Assembly: GCA_030684775.1 (NCBI GenBank) | Contig: JAUXXW010000083.1 | Span: 1-64,000, forward strand | DNA length: 64,000 nucleotides | Direction of reading: 5' to 3' | Source of the DNA: Pseudomonadota bacterium | Lineage (GTDB): Bacteria; Pseudomonadota; Gammaproteobacteria; Burkholderiales; Thiobacillaceae | In this document: piece after piece, positions 17,667 through 25,690 of the stretch | How positions within the stretch are numbered: the first letter of the stretch is position 1 | How the letters are laid out: each line of letters starts with the position of its first letter | Notes under the pieces: model-generated | What the model saw: the letters and a program-made list of their open reading frames with translations, nothing else | What the model was told of the DNA's origin: nothing | Database searches by the model: none | Translations under genes and position numbers: made by a program

Positions 17667-19615
17667 CAGAAATGCCAGGCGAGGCGTGCTTCGATGCTTC
17701 GCCCCGCTTGGGTGATGGCGGTTTGGGTATGTTCGTCTCCGGCCGGGTCGCTGTAGTGGCGGTCGAAAAGGTTGCGGATGCGCAGGGAGAGTTCGCCGCG
17801 GTCGGCCAGGCGTGGCGCGATCAGGTTGAGATGGGCGAGGCTGTAGCCGGCAACCTCGCCACCCGCGTTGTCGCGGCGTGGTCCCACATACTGGCACTCC
17901 AGGCCCAGGTTCCAGCCGCCCAGCGGCAGGTTGGCGGCGGCCTTGGCGAGCAGGTCGGGGGAGAGGCTGACGCGGTTGCCCTGGCCGTCACGCGAGCGGA
18001 GTCGGGACACGCTGAGGCGCAAATGCCCGCCGCCATCCCAGCGCCGCTCGGCCTGCAAGCCGACGCCGCCGGATTCGAGCGTGTCCTGATTGGCGAACAT
18101 GAGCAGGCCGCCGTCGACGACCTGGGTAATCAGGTCGCGGATGCGGTACCGGAACAGGGTGCCGGTCAGCAACCAGTTGCGCGCGGTTTCGTGTTCGGCG
18201 ACGAACTCCAGGGTGCGGATGCGTTCCGGTTTGAGGCCGGCCGGGTTGACCTTCTGGCTGCCGCCTCCGTCGTCGTAATACAGCTCGTAGGCATTGGGTG
18301 CCCGGTAGGCGGTGCCGGCCAGGTATTTCAGGGTGGTGCGCGGCGTGACCCGCTGGATCAGGCCCAGGCGCGGATTGAAGGCGCCGCCGAAGCTGGAATG
18401 ATGGTCGTAGCGGGCGCCCAGGTTGAGCAGCCAGGCATCGTTCAGGCGCCACTCGTCCTGCATGTAGAGGCCGGCCAGGTGGCCGCTCGGGCTGGAATCC
18501 AGATAGGAGGTCGCGGTGGTGGCGTTTTCACTGTGTTGGCGTTTTTCCAGATCCTGTTGCCATTCCGCGCCCCAGACCAGTTTGTGGTCGGCCAGGCGGC
18601 GATCAGTCAGACGCGCCTGTAGATTCAGCCAGCGGCCGCGAGCGCTATCCCGGTTCAGGTCGCTATCCGCCGGCACCGCGGTGCGGTCGCCCGGGTAGTC
18701 GCCCTGGAAGCGGTAATCGCCGTAGTCGGCGAGGAAATCGCCGGTCAGCCCCGCCTTGAACTCGGATTTCCAGGCAAGGGCGAGGTGCCCGTGGCGGTCG
18801 CTGATGCGGCTGCGCGCGTCGCCGATGAGGGTGTCATAGGGCGCGGTCGGGTCAGCCTTGTCGCGCTTCGCCAGCAGCGCCGTCAGCTTCAGTTCACCCA
18901 GGCCGAAGCGGGCGTAGAGGCGGGTGTTTTGCTCGCCGTCGAGCCGGTCGACGTGGCCGACCAGGCCATCCGAGTAGGGGCCGTCGTCGCGGCGGGCGTG
19001 ACTGAGCGAGAGCAGCCAGTCGCGATTGCCGTTGCCGCCGCCCATGCCGGCGCGCGCGCGGCGCCAGCCGGCATTGCCCGCTTCGATGCCGGCCTCGCCG
19101 CCGGGCCGCATGATGGCGTCACGGGTGATGACGTTGACCACGCCGAGAAAGGCGTTGTTGCCGTAGATCGAGGCGCCGGGGCCGGGCACGTATTCGATGC
19201 GTTCCACCAACTCCATATCCAGCGGGAATTCCGCGCCCAGAGGGCCTTGGGTGTAGATGTTGTCGTTCAGGCGCACCCCGTCCAGCATGATCAGCACATG
19301 GGTGTTGTAGTCGGCCGGGCGCAACAGGCCGCGCGGCCCCAGATAGCTGTAGGCGCGGTCGTCGGCCACCAGAACGCCGCGCACGCCGGCCAGCGCTTCC
19401 GCCAGGGTGCGCCAGCCGTGTTCCCTGATCTCGCGCGCGCTGATGACGCTGACGGCGGAGGGCGCTTCCCGCGCCTGCTGGGGAAAACGCGAGGCGGAAA
19501 TGACTTCGCTGGAGAGCAGAGCTTCCAGGGGCAGGGCGGTGAGGTCGGCATGGGCGGTTGTCGCCGGCAGAACCATCGCGCTACCCAGCCATAAGCAATA
19601 TAACTTTAAGTGCAT
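17666..19615 (-). CDS. TonB-dependent outer-membrane receptor
   Basis: This 649-residue outer-membrane receptor has a signal peptide ending near TTAHA, then a plug domain. The plug is recognised by VISASRFPQQAREAPSAVSV, GVRGVLVADDRAYSYLGPRG and VERIEYVPGPGASIYGNNAF. The rest is a beta-barrel that ends in WHF, the terminal phenylalanine expected for barrel insertion. The plug resembles vitamin B12/colicin-type and related receptors; the ligand is unknown. It heads the operon with yfiR-like and GGDEF/EAL genes, suggesting that ligand uptake or binding feeds c-di-GMP signalling. A ribosome site AGGAG precedes the start. No riboswitch is evident in the short upstream gap. Confidence 0.9.
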   Translation of the reverse strand: MHLKLYCLWLGSAMVLPATTAHADLTALPLEALLSSEVISASRFPQQAREAPSAVSVISAREIREHGWRTLAEALAGVRGVLVADDRAYSYLGPRGLLRPADYNTHVLIMLDGVRLNDNIYTQGPLGAEFPLDMELVERIEYVPGPGASIYGNNAFLGVVNVITRDAIMRPGGEAGIEAGNAGWRRARAGMGGGNGNRDWLLSLSHARRDDGPYSDGLVGHVDRLDGEQNTRLYARFGLGELKLTALLAKRDKADPTAPYDTLIGDARSRISDRHGHLALAWKSEFKAGLTGDFLADYGDYRFQGDYPGDRTAVPADSDLNRDSARGRWLNLQARLTDRRLADHKLVWGAEWQQDLEKRQHSENATTATSYLDSSPSGHLAGLYMQDEWRLNDAWLLNLGARYDHHSSFGGAFNPRLGLIQRVTPRTTLKYLAGTAYRAPNAYELYYDDGGGSQKVNPAGLKPERIRTLEFVAEHETARNWLLTGTLFRYRIRDLITQVVDGGLLMFANQDTLESGGVGLQAERRWDGGGHLRLSVSRLRSRDGQGNRVSLSPDLLAKAAANLPLGGWNLGLECQYVGPRRDNAGGEVAGYSLAHLNLIAPRLADRGELSLRIRNLFDRHYSDPAGDEHTQTAITQAGRSIEARLAWHF

Positions 19616-19732
19616 AGGATCTCCTGGCGCGATTCTATCCACCTTACGGCGCGAGGAGAGGTAACTGATGCAACGCAACAGATAGGGCGCGGTGGTATCC
19701 TGCCCCGCCTTGCGCACTGTCCGGCCATTCCC

Positions 19733-20170
19733 ATGACTATCTCTGAAAACACCCCCCGCAACGAAGTCGAGCACCTGTTGATCGAAATGAACGAGGGCCG
19801 TATCGAGGCCGAAAATTTCGCCCGCGCCTTGCTCGACCACCAGATATTCATTCCGATCCAGGATGAAAAACACCACATCGCCGGTTTCCAGCTTTCCACC
19901 AAGGCGCGGCCCATGGTGATCGTGGACGAAGAGGGTAATCGCGTGTTGATCGCCTTCTCTTCTCCCGAGCGGGCCAAGGAATTCACCACGATGTTTCCTG
20001 ACCAAGGCGTCGGCTACGGCGGCGGCCTGCTCATCGAAGCCTCCTGGATGTTGCGTCGCATGGGCGCCGACATGGGCCTCTCGATCAACCCCGGCCAGGA
20101 ATTGGGCTTCGATTTCGATGCCGACATGGTGGCCATGGTGGTCTCGCTGTTGCCCGAGGAAGCGGTGTGA
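19733..20170 (+). CDS. SseB-family N-terminal domain protein
   Basis: This 145-residue protein matches the SseB N-terminal domain: NEVEHLLIEMNEGRIEAENFARALLDHQIFIP, then VIVDEEGNRVLIAFSSPERAKEF and GGGLLIEASWMLRR, then a glycine-proline turn LSINPGQELGFDFDADMV. SseB-like domains are poorly understood, small and cytoplasmic, and sometimes serve as accessory or chaperone-like modules. The gene is divergent from the TonB receptor and overlaps the next gene by GTGA. Confidence 0.75.
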   Translation: MTISENTPRNEVEHLLIEMNEGRIEAENFARALLDHQIFIPIQDEKHHIAGFQLSTKARPMVIVDEEGNRVLIAFSSPERAKEFTTMFPDQGVGYGGGLLIEASWMLRRMGADMGLSINPGQELGFDFDADMVAMVVSLLPEEAV

Positions 20171-20739
20171 AACACCTCCATACCTTCCCGCGCCCGGATG
20201 TCGTGCCGCCGGAACCCACCGTCGGTGAACGCTGGTCGGCCGAGCACCAGCGTTATGACGAGGGCGTGCGCTATGTCTACCGTTACGGAGCGCATGAATT
20301 GACGCTGTTCTGGCCCGCGCCCACGCCGGCGGAAGTGACCGGCCTGCGTGATGCCGACGTGGAAGTGGGCTTGTTCAGCCACGGCCCGGCCGCCTTCCTG
20401 CTGTACAAGGTCAAGAACGTCTGCGAATGGTCCGATGCGTCATTCAACGCGCATCTGGTGCCGGAAGACGAACGCGAACTGCCGAACGAGGCGCCGGGCG
20501 ACCGCGCCCGCCTCAAGATCACGTTGGTGGACAGCGAAGATGGCATCGTGCGCGCGCGCCGCATCCTGTCGCTGGACAAGGTGATGACCCAGGCCTTGAA
20601 ACACGCCCTGCGCGAGCAGATGGCCGCGCCCTTCAATCGTCTGATCTACGATGCCGCCGTGCAGGACGTGCACGCGAAGTATCAGGACTCCGACGCGCTG
20701 GTGGCGGTTGCCGAAGTGGTGGAAGCCGCGCTTGGATAA
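20167..20739 (+). CDS. Hypothetical protein coupled to the SseB-like gene
   Basis: This 190-residue protein with a GTG start is not recognised. It is cytoplasmic, without signal or membrane segment. Distinct stretches are VRYVYRYGAHELTLFWPAPT, VEVGLFSHGPAAFLLYKVKN and LVPEDERELP, giving a beta-rich first half and a helical end (QALKHALREQMAAPFNRLIY). The four-base overlap with the SseB-like gene suggests that the two products work together. Confidence 0.7.
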   Translation: MKHLHTFPRPDVVPPEPTVGERWSAEHQRYDEGVRYVYRYGAHELTLFWPAPTPAEVTGLRDADVEVGLFSHGPAAFLLYKVKNVCEWSDASFNAHLVPEDERELPNEAPGDRARLKITLVDSEDGIVRARRILSLDKVMTQALKHALREQMAAPFNRLIYDAAVQDVHAKYQDSDALVAVAEVVEAALG

Positions 20740-20794
20740 ACGTGGACAGGCGAGCGCATTCCGGGATGGGCGTGATTTGAGACAGGAGGTTGAC

Positions 20795-21226
20795 ATGAGC
20801 ACGAGTTACGAAACGGATGTGGTGGCATGGGCCAACGAACAGGCCGGGCTGATTCGTGCCAGGCAGTTCGCCCTGCTCGACCTGGAGCACATTGCTGAGG
20901 AAATTGAGGACGTGGGCAAGAGCGAACAGCGTGAACTGGCAAACCGTATGGCCGTCCTCCTGGTCCACCTGCTCAAGTGGCAATACCAGCCGGATCGACG
21001 CGGGAGCAGTTGGGCACGGACGATAAAAGAACAGCGCAAGCGTGTTCTGATCCGACTGGAAGAAACCCCCAGCCTGTCAGGCAAACTCAACGACGTTAAG
21101 TGGTGGGCCGACGTATGGTCTGACGCTGTTGCTCAAGCGATCTCTGAAACCGGTGTCGATACCTTCCCGGACGAATGCCCCTGGGCTGCCGAGGAAGTGA
21201 TTGAGCCTGATTGGTTGCCGGTCTAA
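20795..21226 (+). CDS. DUF29 family protein
   Basis: This 143-residue protein has the DUF29 pattern: YETDVVAWANEQAGLIRARQ, then LDLEHIAEEIEDVGKSEQRELANRMAVLL, LLKWQYQPDRRGSSWARTI and a C-terminal FPDECPWAAEEVIEPDWLPV. DUF29 proteins are widespread, often present in many copies in cyanobacteria and some proteobacteria, and their function is unknown. An AGGAGG ribosome site lies eight bases before the ATG. The coding sequence looks less GC-rich than its neighbours, consistent with acquisition. Confidence 0.85.
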   Translation: MSTSYETDVVAWANEQAGLIRARQFALLDLEHIAEEIEDVGKSEQRELANRMAVLLVHLLKWQYQPDRRGSSWARTIKEQRKRVLIRLEETPSLSGKLNDVKWWADVWSDAVAQAISETGVDTFPDECPWAAEEVIEPDWLPV

Positions 21227-21260
21227 CACAAATAATCCATCCCGCCGCCTCTCACACTTG

Positions 21261-22655
21261 ATGTTGACACCTTCCCTACTTTCCGAATTCCAGTCCCTCC
21301 TCGGCGAGGAGCGCGCGCGCGCCGATGCCGACACGCTGGCGCTCTATGGCAGCGACGAAACCCCCAAATTCTGCTTGCCCGAGGCGGTGTTGTTTCCCAC
21401 CAGCCATGAACAGGTGGTGGAGATCGTGCGTCTGGCCAACCAGCATCGCATCGCGTTGACCGCGCGCGGCGCCGGTTCCGGCAATGTCGGCGGCGCCATG
21501 CCGGTGCCGGGCAGCGTGGTGGTGAGCTTCGAGTGTATGCAGCGCATCATCGAGATCGACGCGGCGAACCGCCTGGTGGTGGTGGAACCGGGCGTGATTA
21601 CCGACGAAATCGACCGTCTCGCGCGCAAGCATGGCCTGATGTACGCGCCTGACCCCGGTTCCGGGGCTTATTGCCGCATCGGCGGCAATCTGGCGATGAA
21701 TGCCGCCGGCCCCAGGGCGGTGAAATACGGCGCCACCCGCGACCATGTGCTGGGCCTGACCGCCGTTACCGGCGACGGCCGCGTCATCCACACCGGCGGG
21801 CGCACCACCAAATACGCCACCGCTTACGACCTCACCCGCTTGCTGGTGGGTTCCGAAGGCACCCTGGCCTTTATCACCCAGGCCACCCTGAAACTATTGC
21901 CGGCGCCGGAGGCCGTGGCCACCCTGCGCGTCTGTTACGCCAGCAACCAGAGTGCTTGCGAGGCGGTGAGCCGGGTAATGAATCAGCCGACCACACCGTG
22001 CGCCCTGGAATTCATGGATCGCCGTTCCCTCGATGCGATCCGTGAATATGGCGACGGGGTTTTTGAAAACGCGGGCTTGCCGCCGGGCACCCAGGCCGTG
22101 CTCATGGTGGAAGCCGATGGCGACCCCGTAGACGTGCCGCGCCAGATCGTCGCCCTGGAAAAGGCGTTGCTGGGGCCGGAGTTGCTGGAAATTCAGAGTG
22201 GCTTCACCAAGGAAGACACGGTTCGCCTGTGGACCGCGCGCAAATCGCTGTCGCACGCGGTGAAGCGCATCGCGCCGCTGAAAATCAATGAGGATGTGGT
22301 GGTGCCGGTGGGCCGATTGTCCAATCTGGTCAATGCGGTTGACGCACTGGCCGAATTCCACCGCTTGCCCATCGTCGCCTTCGGCCATGCCGGCAACGGC
22401 AACCTGCACGTCAACATCATGGTGGACAACGGCGATGAAGAGGAGATGCAACGCGCCAGTGCCTGCCGCGCCGCCCTGGTGCAAGCGGTGATCGGCCTCG
22501 GCGGCAGCCTCTCCGGCGAGCACGGCATCGGCAGCGAGAAACGCCATTTCGTGCCTCTGGAAGTGGATGCCCCCACGCTGGAACTGATGCGCGGCCTGAA
22601 GCGCCTGTTCGACCCGCTGGGGATTTTGAACCCAGGGAAGAAGTTGCCGGATTGA
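21261..22655 (+). CDS. FAD-binding oxidase, glycolate oxidase GlcD-like
   Basis: This 464-residue flavoprotein belongs to the FAD/FMN-containing 2-hydroxyacid dehydrogenase family (glycolate or D-lactate type). The FAD-binding region shows LTARGAGSGNVGGAMPVPG and PDPGSGAYCRIGGNLAMNA. The C-terminal part shows VAFGHAGNGNLHVNIMV and the closing SGEHGIGSEKR and FDPLGILNPGK. Its substrate cannot be read from sequence; no glcE or glcF neighbour is present, so a stand-alone D-lactate or 2-hydroxyglutarate-type dehydrogenase is possible. ATG 21261 is chosen because upstream in-frame codons add unconserved residues. Confidence 0.88.
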   Translation: MLTPSLLSEFQSLLGEERARADADTLALYGSDETPKFCLPEAVLFPTSHEQVVEIVRLANQHRIALTARGAGSGNVGGAMPVPGSVVVSFECMQRIIEIDAANRLVVVEPGVITDEIDRLARKHGLMYAPDPGSGAYCRIGGNLAMNAAGPRAVKYGATRDHVLGLTAVTGDGRVIHTGGRTTKYATAYDLTRLLVGSEGTLAFITQATLKLLPAPEAVATLRVCYASNQSACEAVSRVMNQPTTPCALEFMDRRSLDAIREYGDGVFENAGLPPGTQAVLMVEADGDPVDVPRQIVALEKALLGPELLEIQSGFTKEDTVRLWTARKSLSHAVKRIAPLKINEDVVVPVGRLSNLVNAVDALAEFHRLPIVAFGHAGNGNLHVNIMVDNGDEEEMQRASACRAALVQAVIGLGGSLSGEHGIGSEKRHFVPLEVDAPTLELMRGLKRLFDPLGILNPGKKLPD

Positions 22656-22660
22656 TTTAA

Positions 22661-22692
22661 TGTTGGGCACGCTTCGCTTTGCCCAACCTACG
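22661..22692. repeat. Family A half element
   Basis: TGTTGGGCACGCTTCGCTTT followed by GCCCAACCTACG is one arm only. It lies between the GlcD-like gene and ubiA. Confidence 0.85.
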
Positions 22693-22709
22693 CTTAACGC
22701 CTCGCGCCA

Positions 22710-23576
22710 ATGACCCTGACTGAACGCCTCTCCCTCTACGAAAAGCTGATGCGCCTGGACAAGCCCATCGGCATTCTGCTGCTCGCTTGGCCGACGCTGT
22801 GGGGGCTGTGGTTGTCCGGCGCCGGCGAGCCGGACCCGCTGGTGTTCTGGATATTCGCCCTGGGCGTGGTGCTGATGCGCTCCGCCGGTTGCGTGATCAA
22901 CGACTATGCCGACCGCCATTTCGATGCGCATGTGGTGCGCACCAAAAACCGCCCCCTGGCCGCCGGCCTGGTGAGCGAGAAGGAAGCGTTGTGGCTGGCG
23001 GGTGGGCTGGCGCTGCTGGCGTTCCTGCTGCTCCTGCCGTTGCAGAACAAGTTGCTGATCGGGCTCTCCTTCGCCGCGCTGTTCCTGGCCGCGACCTATC
23101 CCTTCACCAAACGCTTTTTCGCCGTGCCGCAGGCCTATCTGGGCGTGGCCTTCGGCTTCGGCATCCCCATGGCCTATGCCGCGCAACTGGATTTCATCCC
23201 CGCCGAGGCCTGGCTGCTGATGCTGGCCAATGTGTTCTGGGCGATGGCCTACGACACCGAGTACGCGATGGTGGACCGCGAAGATGACCTGAAAATCGGC
23301 ATCAAGACATCGGCCATCACCTTCGGCAAGCACGATGTGACGGCGGTCATGGCCTGTTACGGCCTCACCCTGTTGACGCTGGCCTGGGTTGGCGCGCGTC
23401 TGCACCTGGGCTGGCCGTTCTACCTCGGGCTGGGCGCGGCCGCCGGCGTGGCCGTTTATCACTGGACCTTGATTCGCGACCGCGACCCCGCGCGCTGCTT
23501 CAAGGCCTTTCTGCACAACAACTGGTTCGGCGGCGCGGTGTTCGCCGGCATCGCGGCCAGCCTGCTGCGCCTGTAA
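22710..23576 (+). CDS. ubiA: 4-hydroxybenzoate polyprenyltransferase
   Basis: UbiA attaches the polyprenyl chain to 4-hydroxybenzoate in ubiquinone synthesis at the inner membrane. The 288-residue protein is strongly hydrophobic with about eight or nine helices. It has the two Asp-rich motifs: [20 protein letters not shown] (residues about 68-87) and [20 protein letters not shown] (about 184-203), plus [18 protein letters not shown] near the N-terminus. No ubiC is adjacent. The presence of ubiA shows that the organism makes ubiquinone, which is relevant to the frdCAB quinone question. Confidence 0.96.
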   Translation: MTLTERLSLYEKLMRLDKPIGILLLAWPTLWGLWLSGAGEPDPLVFWIFALGVVLMRSAGCVINDYADRHFDAHVVRTKNRPLAAGLVSEKEALWLAGGLALLAFLLLLPLQNKLLIGLSFAALFLAATYPFTKRFFAVPQAYLGVAFGFGIPMAYAAQLDFIPAEAWLLMLANVFWAMAYDTEYAMVDREDDLKIGIKTSAITFGKHDVTAVMACYGLTLLTLAWVGARLHLGWPFYLGLGAAAGVAVYHWTLIRDRDPARCFKAFLHNNWFGGAVFAGIAASLLRL

Positions 23577-23590
23577 TACAAGGAATTTCC

Positions 23591-24313
23591 ATGGATGCCG
23601 ATCACGCCCTGAGCGACGAAGAGTTCGACGAGCTCGATGCTTTTCTGATGTCGGAATCGCTCTCCGACGAGGCGATGGACCTCTCCACCCTGGATGGCTT
23701 CTTCGCCGCCATCGCCCTCAACCCCGAATTTGTCCTGCCCAGCCAGTGGCTGCCCTGGGTGTGGGACATGGAGGCGGGCGAGGAAACCCCCACGTTCGAC
23801 AACGTCGAGCAGGCCGAGCACATCAACGGGCTGCTGCTGCGCCACTACAACAGCGTGCAGGAAGCGATCAGCGATGGCCGCTACGCGCCGCTGATGTACA
23901 CACTGCACCAGGAAGACGGCAGTGAGTTCTATGACGCCGAAGGCTGGAGCATGGGCTTCATGCTGGGGATGTTCCTGTTCCAGGACATCTGGTTGCCGAT
24001 CCTCGATGACCACCCGGAATGGCTGGCGCCGATGCGCTTGCTGGGTACCGAGGAAGGCTGGAAAGAACTGGAAGAGTCGCACCCGGACCATGCCGACCAG
24101 CGCCCCGCGATCCGCGCCGCCTACGACCGCATTCCCGAGGCGATAGAAGCGATTTTTCTGCATTTCCTGCCACAGCGTGAAGCCGCCGCACGAGAACGGG
24201 TCACCGCCACCCTGCGCCGCGCCGGCGACAAGGTCGGCCGCAACGACCTCTGCCCTTGCGGTTCCGGCAAAAAATTCAAGAAATGCTGTGGCGCCGGGCC
24301 GACGCTACATTGA
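23591..24313 (+). CDS. YecA/UPF0149 family protein with SEC-C zinc motif
   Basis: This 240-residue protein has a UPF0149-type helical N-terminal domain ([52 protein letters not shown]). It ends with a SEC-C metal-binding motif [22 protein letters not shown] motifs bind zinc and, in SecA and YecA, contact the ribosome or SecB. The partner here is unknown. A ribosome site AAGGAA precedes the ATG. Confidence 0.88.
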   Translation: MDADHALSDEEFDELDAFLMSESLSDEAMDLSTLDGFFAAIALNPEFVLPSQWLPWVWDMEAGEETPTFDNVEQAEHINGLLLRHYNSVQEAISDGRYAPLMYTLHQEDGSEFYDAEGWSMGFMLGMFLFQDIWLPILDDHPEWLAPMRLLGTEEGWKELEESHPDHADQRPAIRAAYDRIPEAIEAIFLHFLPQREAAARERVTATLRRAGDKVGRNDLCPCGSGKKFKKCCGAGPTLH

Positions 24314-24355
24314 GCGGACAGGCGTGAATTCCTCCGGCATCAACCGGCTCGGGCA

Positions 24356-24907
24356 TCAACCGGTAATGGCCGGCTTGATCGCCGATTTCGGCCGGAATGC
24401 CTTGAGCACTTCTTCCCGCGTTTCCAGGTAAGGCCCGCCGATCAGGTCGATGCCGTAGGGCACGGCGGCGAAGACGCCATCCAGGGTTTCCTTGATCGCC
24501 TTGGGCTGGCCCGGCAGGTTGAGAATCAGGCAACTACCGCGAACCACGCCGACCTGGCGCGAGAGGATGGCGGTGGGGACGTACTTCAGACTCACCGCGC
24601 GCATCTGCTCGCCGAATCCCGGCAATACCTTGTCGGCCACCGCCAGCGTGGCTTCCGGGGTGACGTCGCGCGGCGCCGGGCCGGTGCCGCCGGTGGTGAG
24701 CACCAAACAGCACTGCGCGGCAAGCTCGATCAGGGTGGCTTCGATGGCCGCCTGTTCATCCGGGATCAGGCGTTCGACGAAAGTGATTGGATTGTGCAGC
24801 GCGCCGACCAGCCATTCCTTCAGGGCGGGCAAGCCCTTGTCTTCATAGACGCCGGAACTGGCGCGGTCGCTGATGGAAACGATGCCGATGCTGGCGGTTT
24901 GGGCCAT
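24356..24907 (-). CDS. mog: Molybdopterin adenylyltransferase
   Basis: Mog adenylylates molybdopterin before molybdate insertion in molybdenum cofactor synthesis. The 183-residue product has the MoCF-binding signature VLTTGGTGPAPRDVTPEAT and the preceding IGIVSISDRASSGVYEDKG. The later LILNLPGQPKAIKE stretch is the conserved Pro-rich turn. Length and motifs fit Mog rather than the longer MoeA. It converges on the SEC-C gene and stands alone. Confidence 0.93.
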   Translation of the reverse strand: MAQTASIGIVSISDRASSGVYEDKGLPALKEWLVGALHNPITFVERLIPDEQAAIEATLIELAAQCCLVLTTGGTGPAPRDVTPEATLAVADKVLPGFGEQMRAVSLKYVPTAILSRQVGVVRGSCLILNLPGQPKAIKETLDGVFAAVPYGIDLIGGPYLETREEVLKAFRPKSAIKPAITG

Positions 24908-24972
24908 GTGAATTTCCTGTGCGTAAAGCGGGGGCGGTTGTTTACCACGCGGCCCGGCCGGGAGCCAACCCG

Positions 24973-25518
24973 CTATCTCTTGTTTTCACTGGGCGCGCAT
25001 GCCCGCGCCACCCGTGAGATGGCGGCCGGTGGGCCGATCTCGGCCCAGGTTTCCGGGTAATGCCCCTGCGCGATGCGCGCCGGCAGGCTCGACCAGGGGT
25101 ATTCGGCCGCGCGCGTGATCAGCCCGTGCCGTACCGGGTCGTAGTGGATGAAATCCAGGTAGGCCCGCAGGTCATCGGTTGAATTTGCGCCGCGGTATTC
25201 GATGGCGTGTTCCCAGAACGGGGTGATGTTGGGCGCATCGCGTTCCAGCAGCGGAGTCGACTTGCGCCAGGCGCGCTGGAAGCCGGCGCGCAGGTCGTTC
25301 ATGACGGCGGAGTATTCGTACTCGGCGGGCAGGTTGAAAAGAAAATGGGCATGGTCATCCAGCACGACATAGCCGGCGACGGCCAGCTTGAAGCGCTTTT
25401 TGGTTTCCATGAAGCTGTTCAGCAGCAATTTCTTCATGGAAGCCTGGGCCAGGAGTGGTGCGCGGCCGAAAGTGCGCAGGGTCACGAATTGATAGGGGGA
25501 GAAACGGGAGGCGGACAC
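24973..25518 (-). CDS. REP-associated tyrosine transposase (RAYT, Y1_Tnp)
   Basis: This 181-residue Y1 transposase-like protein has the HUH motif in VVLDDHAHFLFNLP, where both histidines are seen. The tyrosine region reads YLDFIHYDPVRHGL, and the following WSS segment is typical. RAYTs cut and join single strands at short REP palindromes and are thought to spread them. The start is a GTG with a GGAG site upstream. The N-terminus is shorter than some relatives but the catalytic core appears complete. Given the many palindromes in this window, it is a natural candidate for mobilising one of the families. Confidence 0.8.
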   Translation of the reverse strand: MSASRFSPYQFVTLRTFGRAPLLAQASMKKLLLNSFMETKKRFKLAVAGYVVLDDHAHFLFNLPAEYEYSAVMNDLRAGFQRAWRKSTPLLERDAPNITPFWEHAIEYRGANSTDDLRAYLDFIHYDPVRHGLITRAAEYPWSSLPARIAQGHYPETWAEIGPPAAISRVARACAPSENKR

Positions 25519-25618
25519 GATGTGCTCCAGAACGCACTGACGAAAGTGTGCGCGAGTCTCCGATGTCCGCTGGGCAAGGGCCTATGAAGTCCATCACAGC
25601 GTTTGAAATGGGGTGAGC

Positions 25619-25647
25619 GAAAAAAATGCGCCCGAGATCGGGCGCAT
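25619..25647 (-). terminator. Rho-independent terminator of the repeat-protein gene
   Basis: On the minus strand the perfect hairpin ATGCGCCCGA/TCGGGCGCAT is followed by a run of seven T. It lies about 45 bases after the stop of the gene at 25691-27139. A second hairpin, CCCCGGC-GAT-GCCGGGG, lies at 25658-25674 between the stop and the terminator. Confidence 0.85.
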
Positions 25648-25690
25648 CGAAGTGGCGCCCCGGCGATGCCGGGGCGGTGTCAGGAGTCGA

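Noticed and set aside
21894-23516. 540-codon minus-strand frame across the GlcD-like gene and ubiA
   Set aside because: It spans two certain genes and a repeat and shows no domain.
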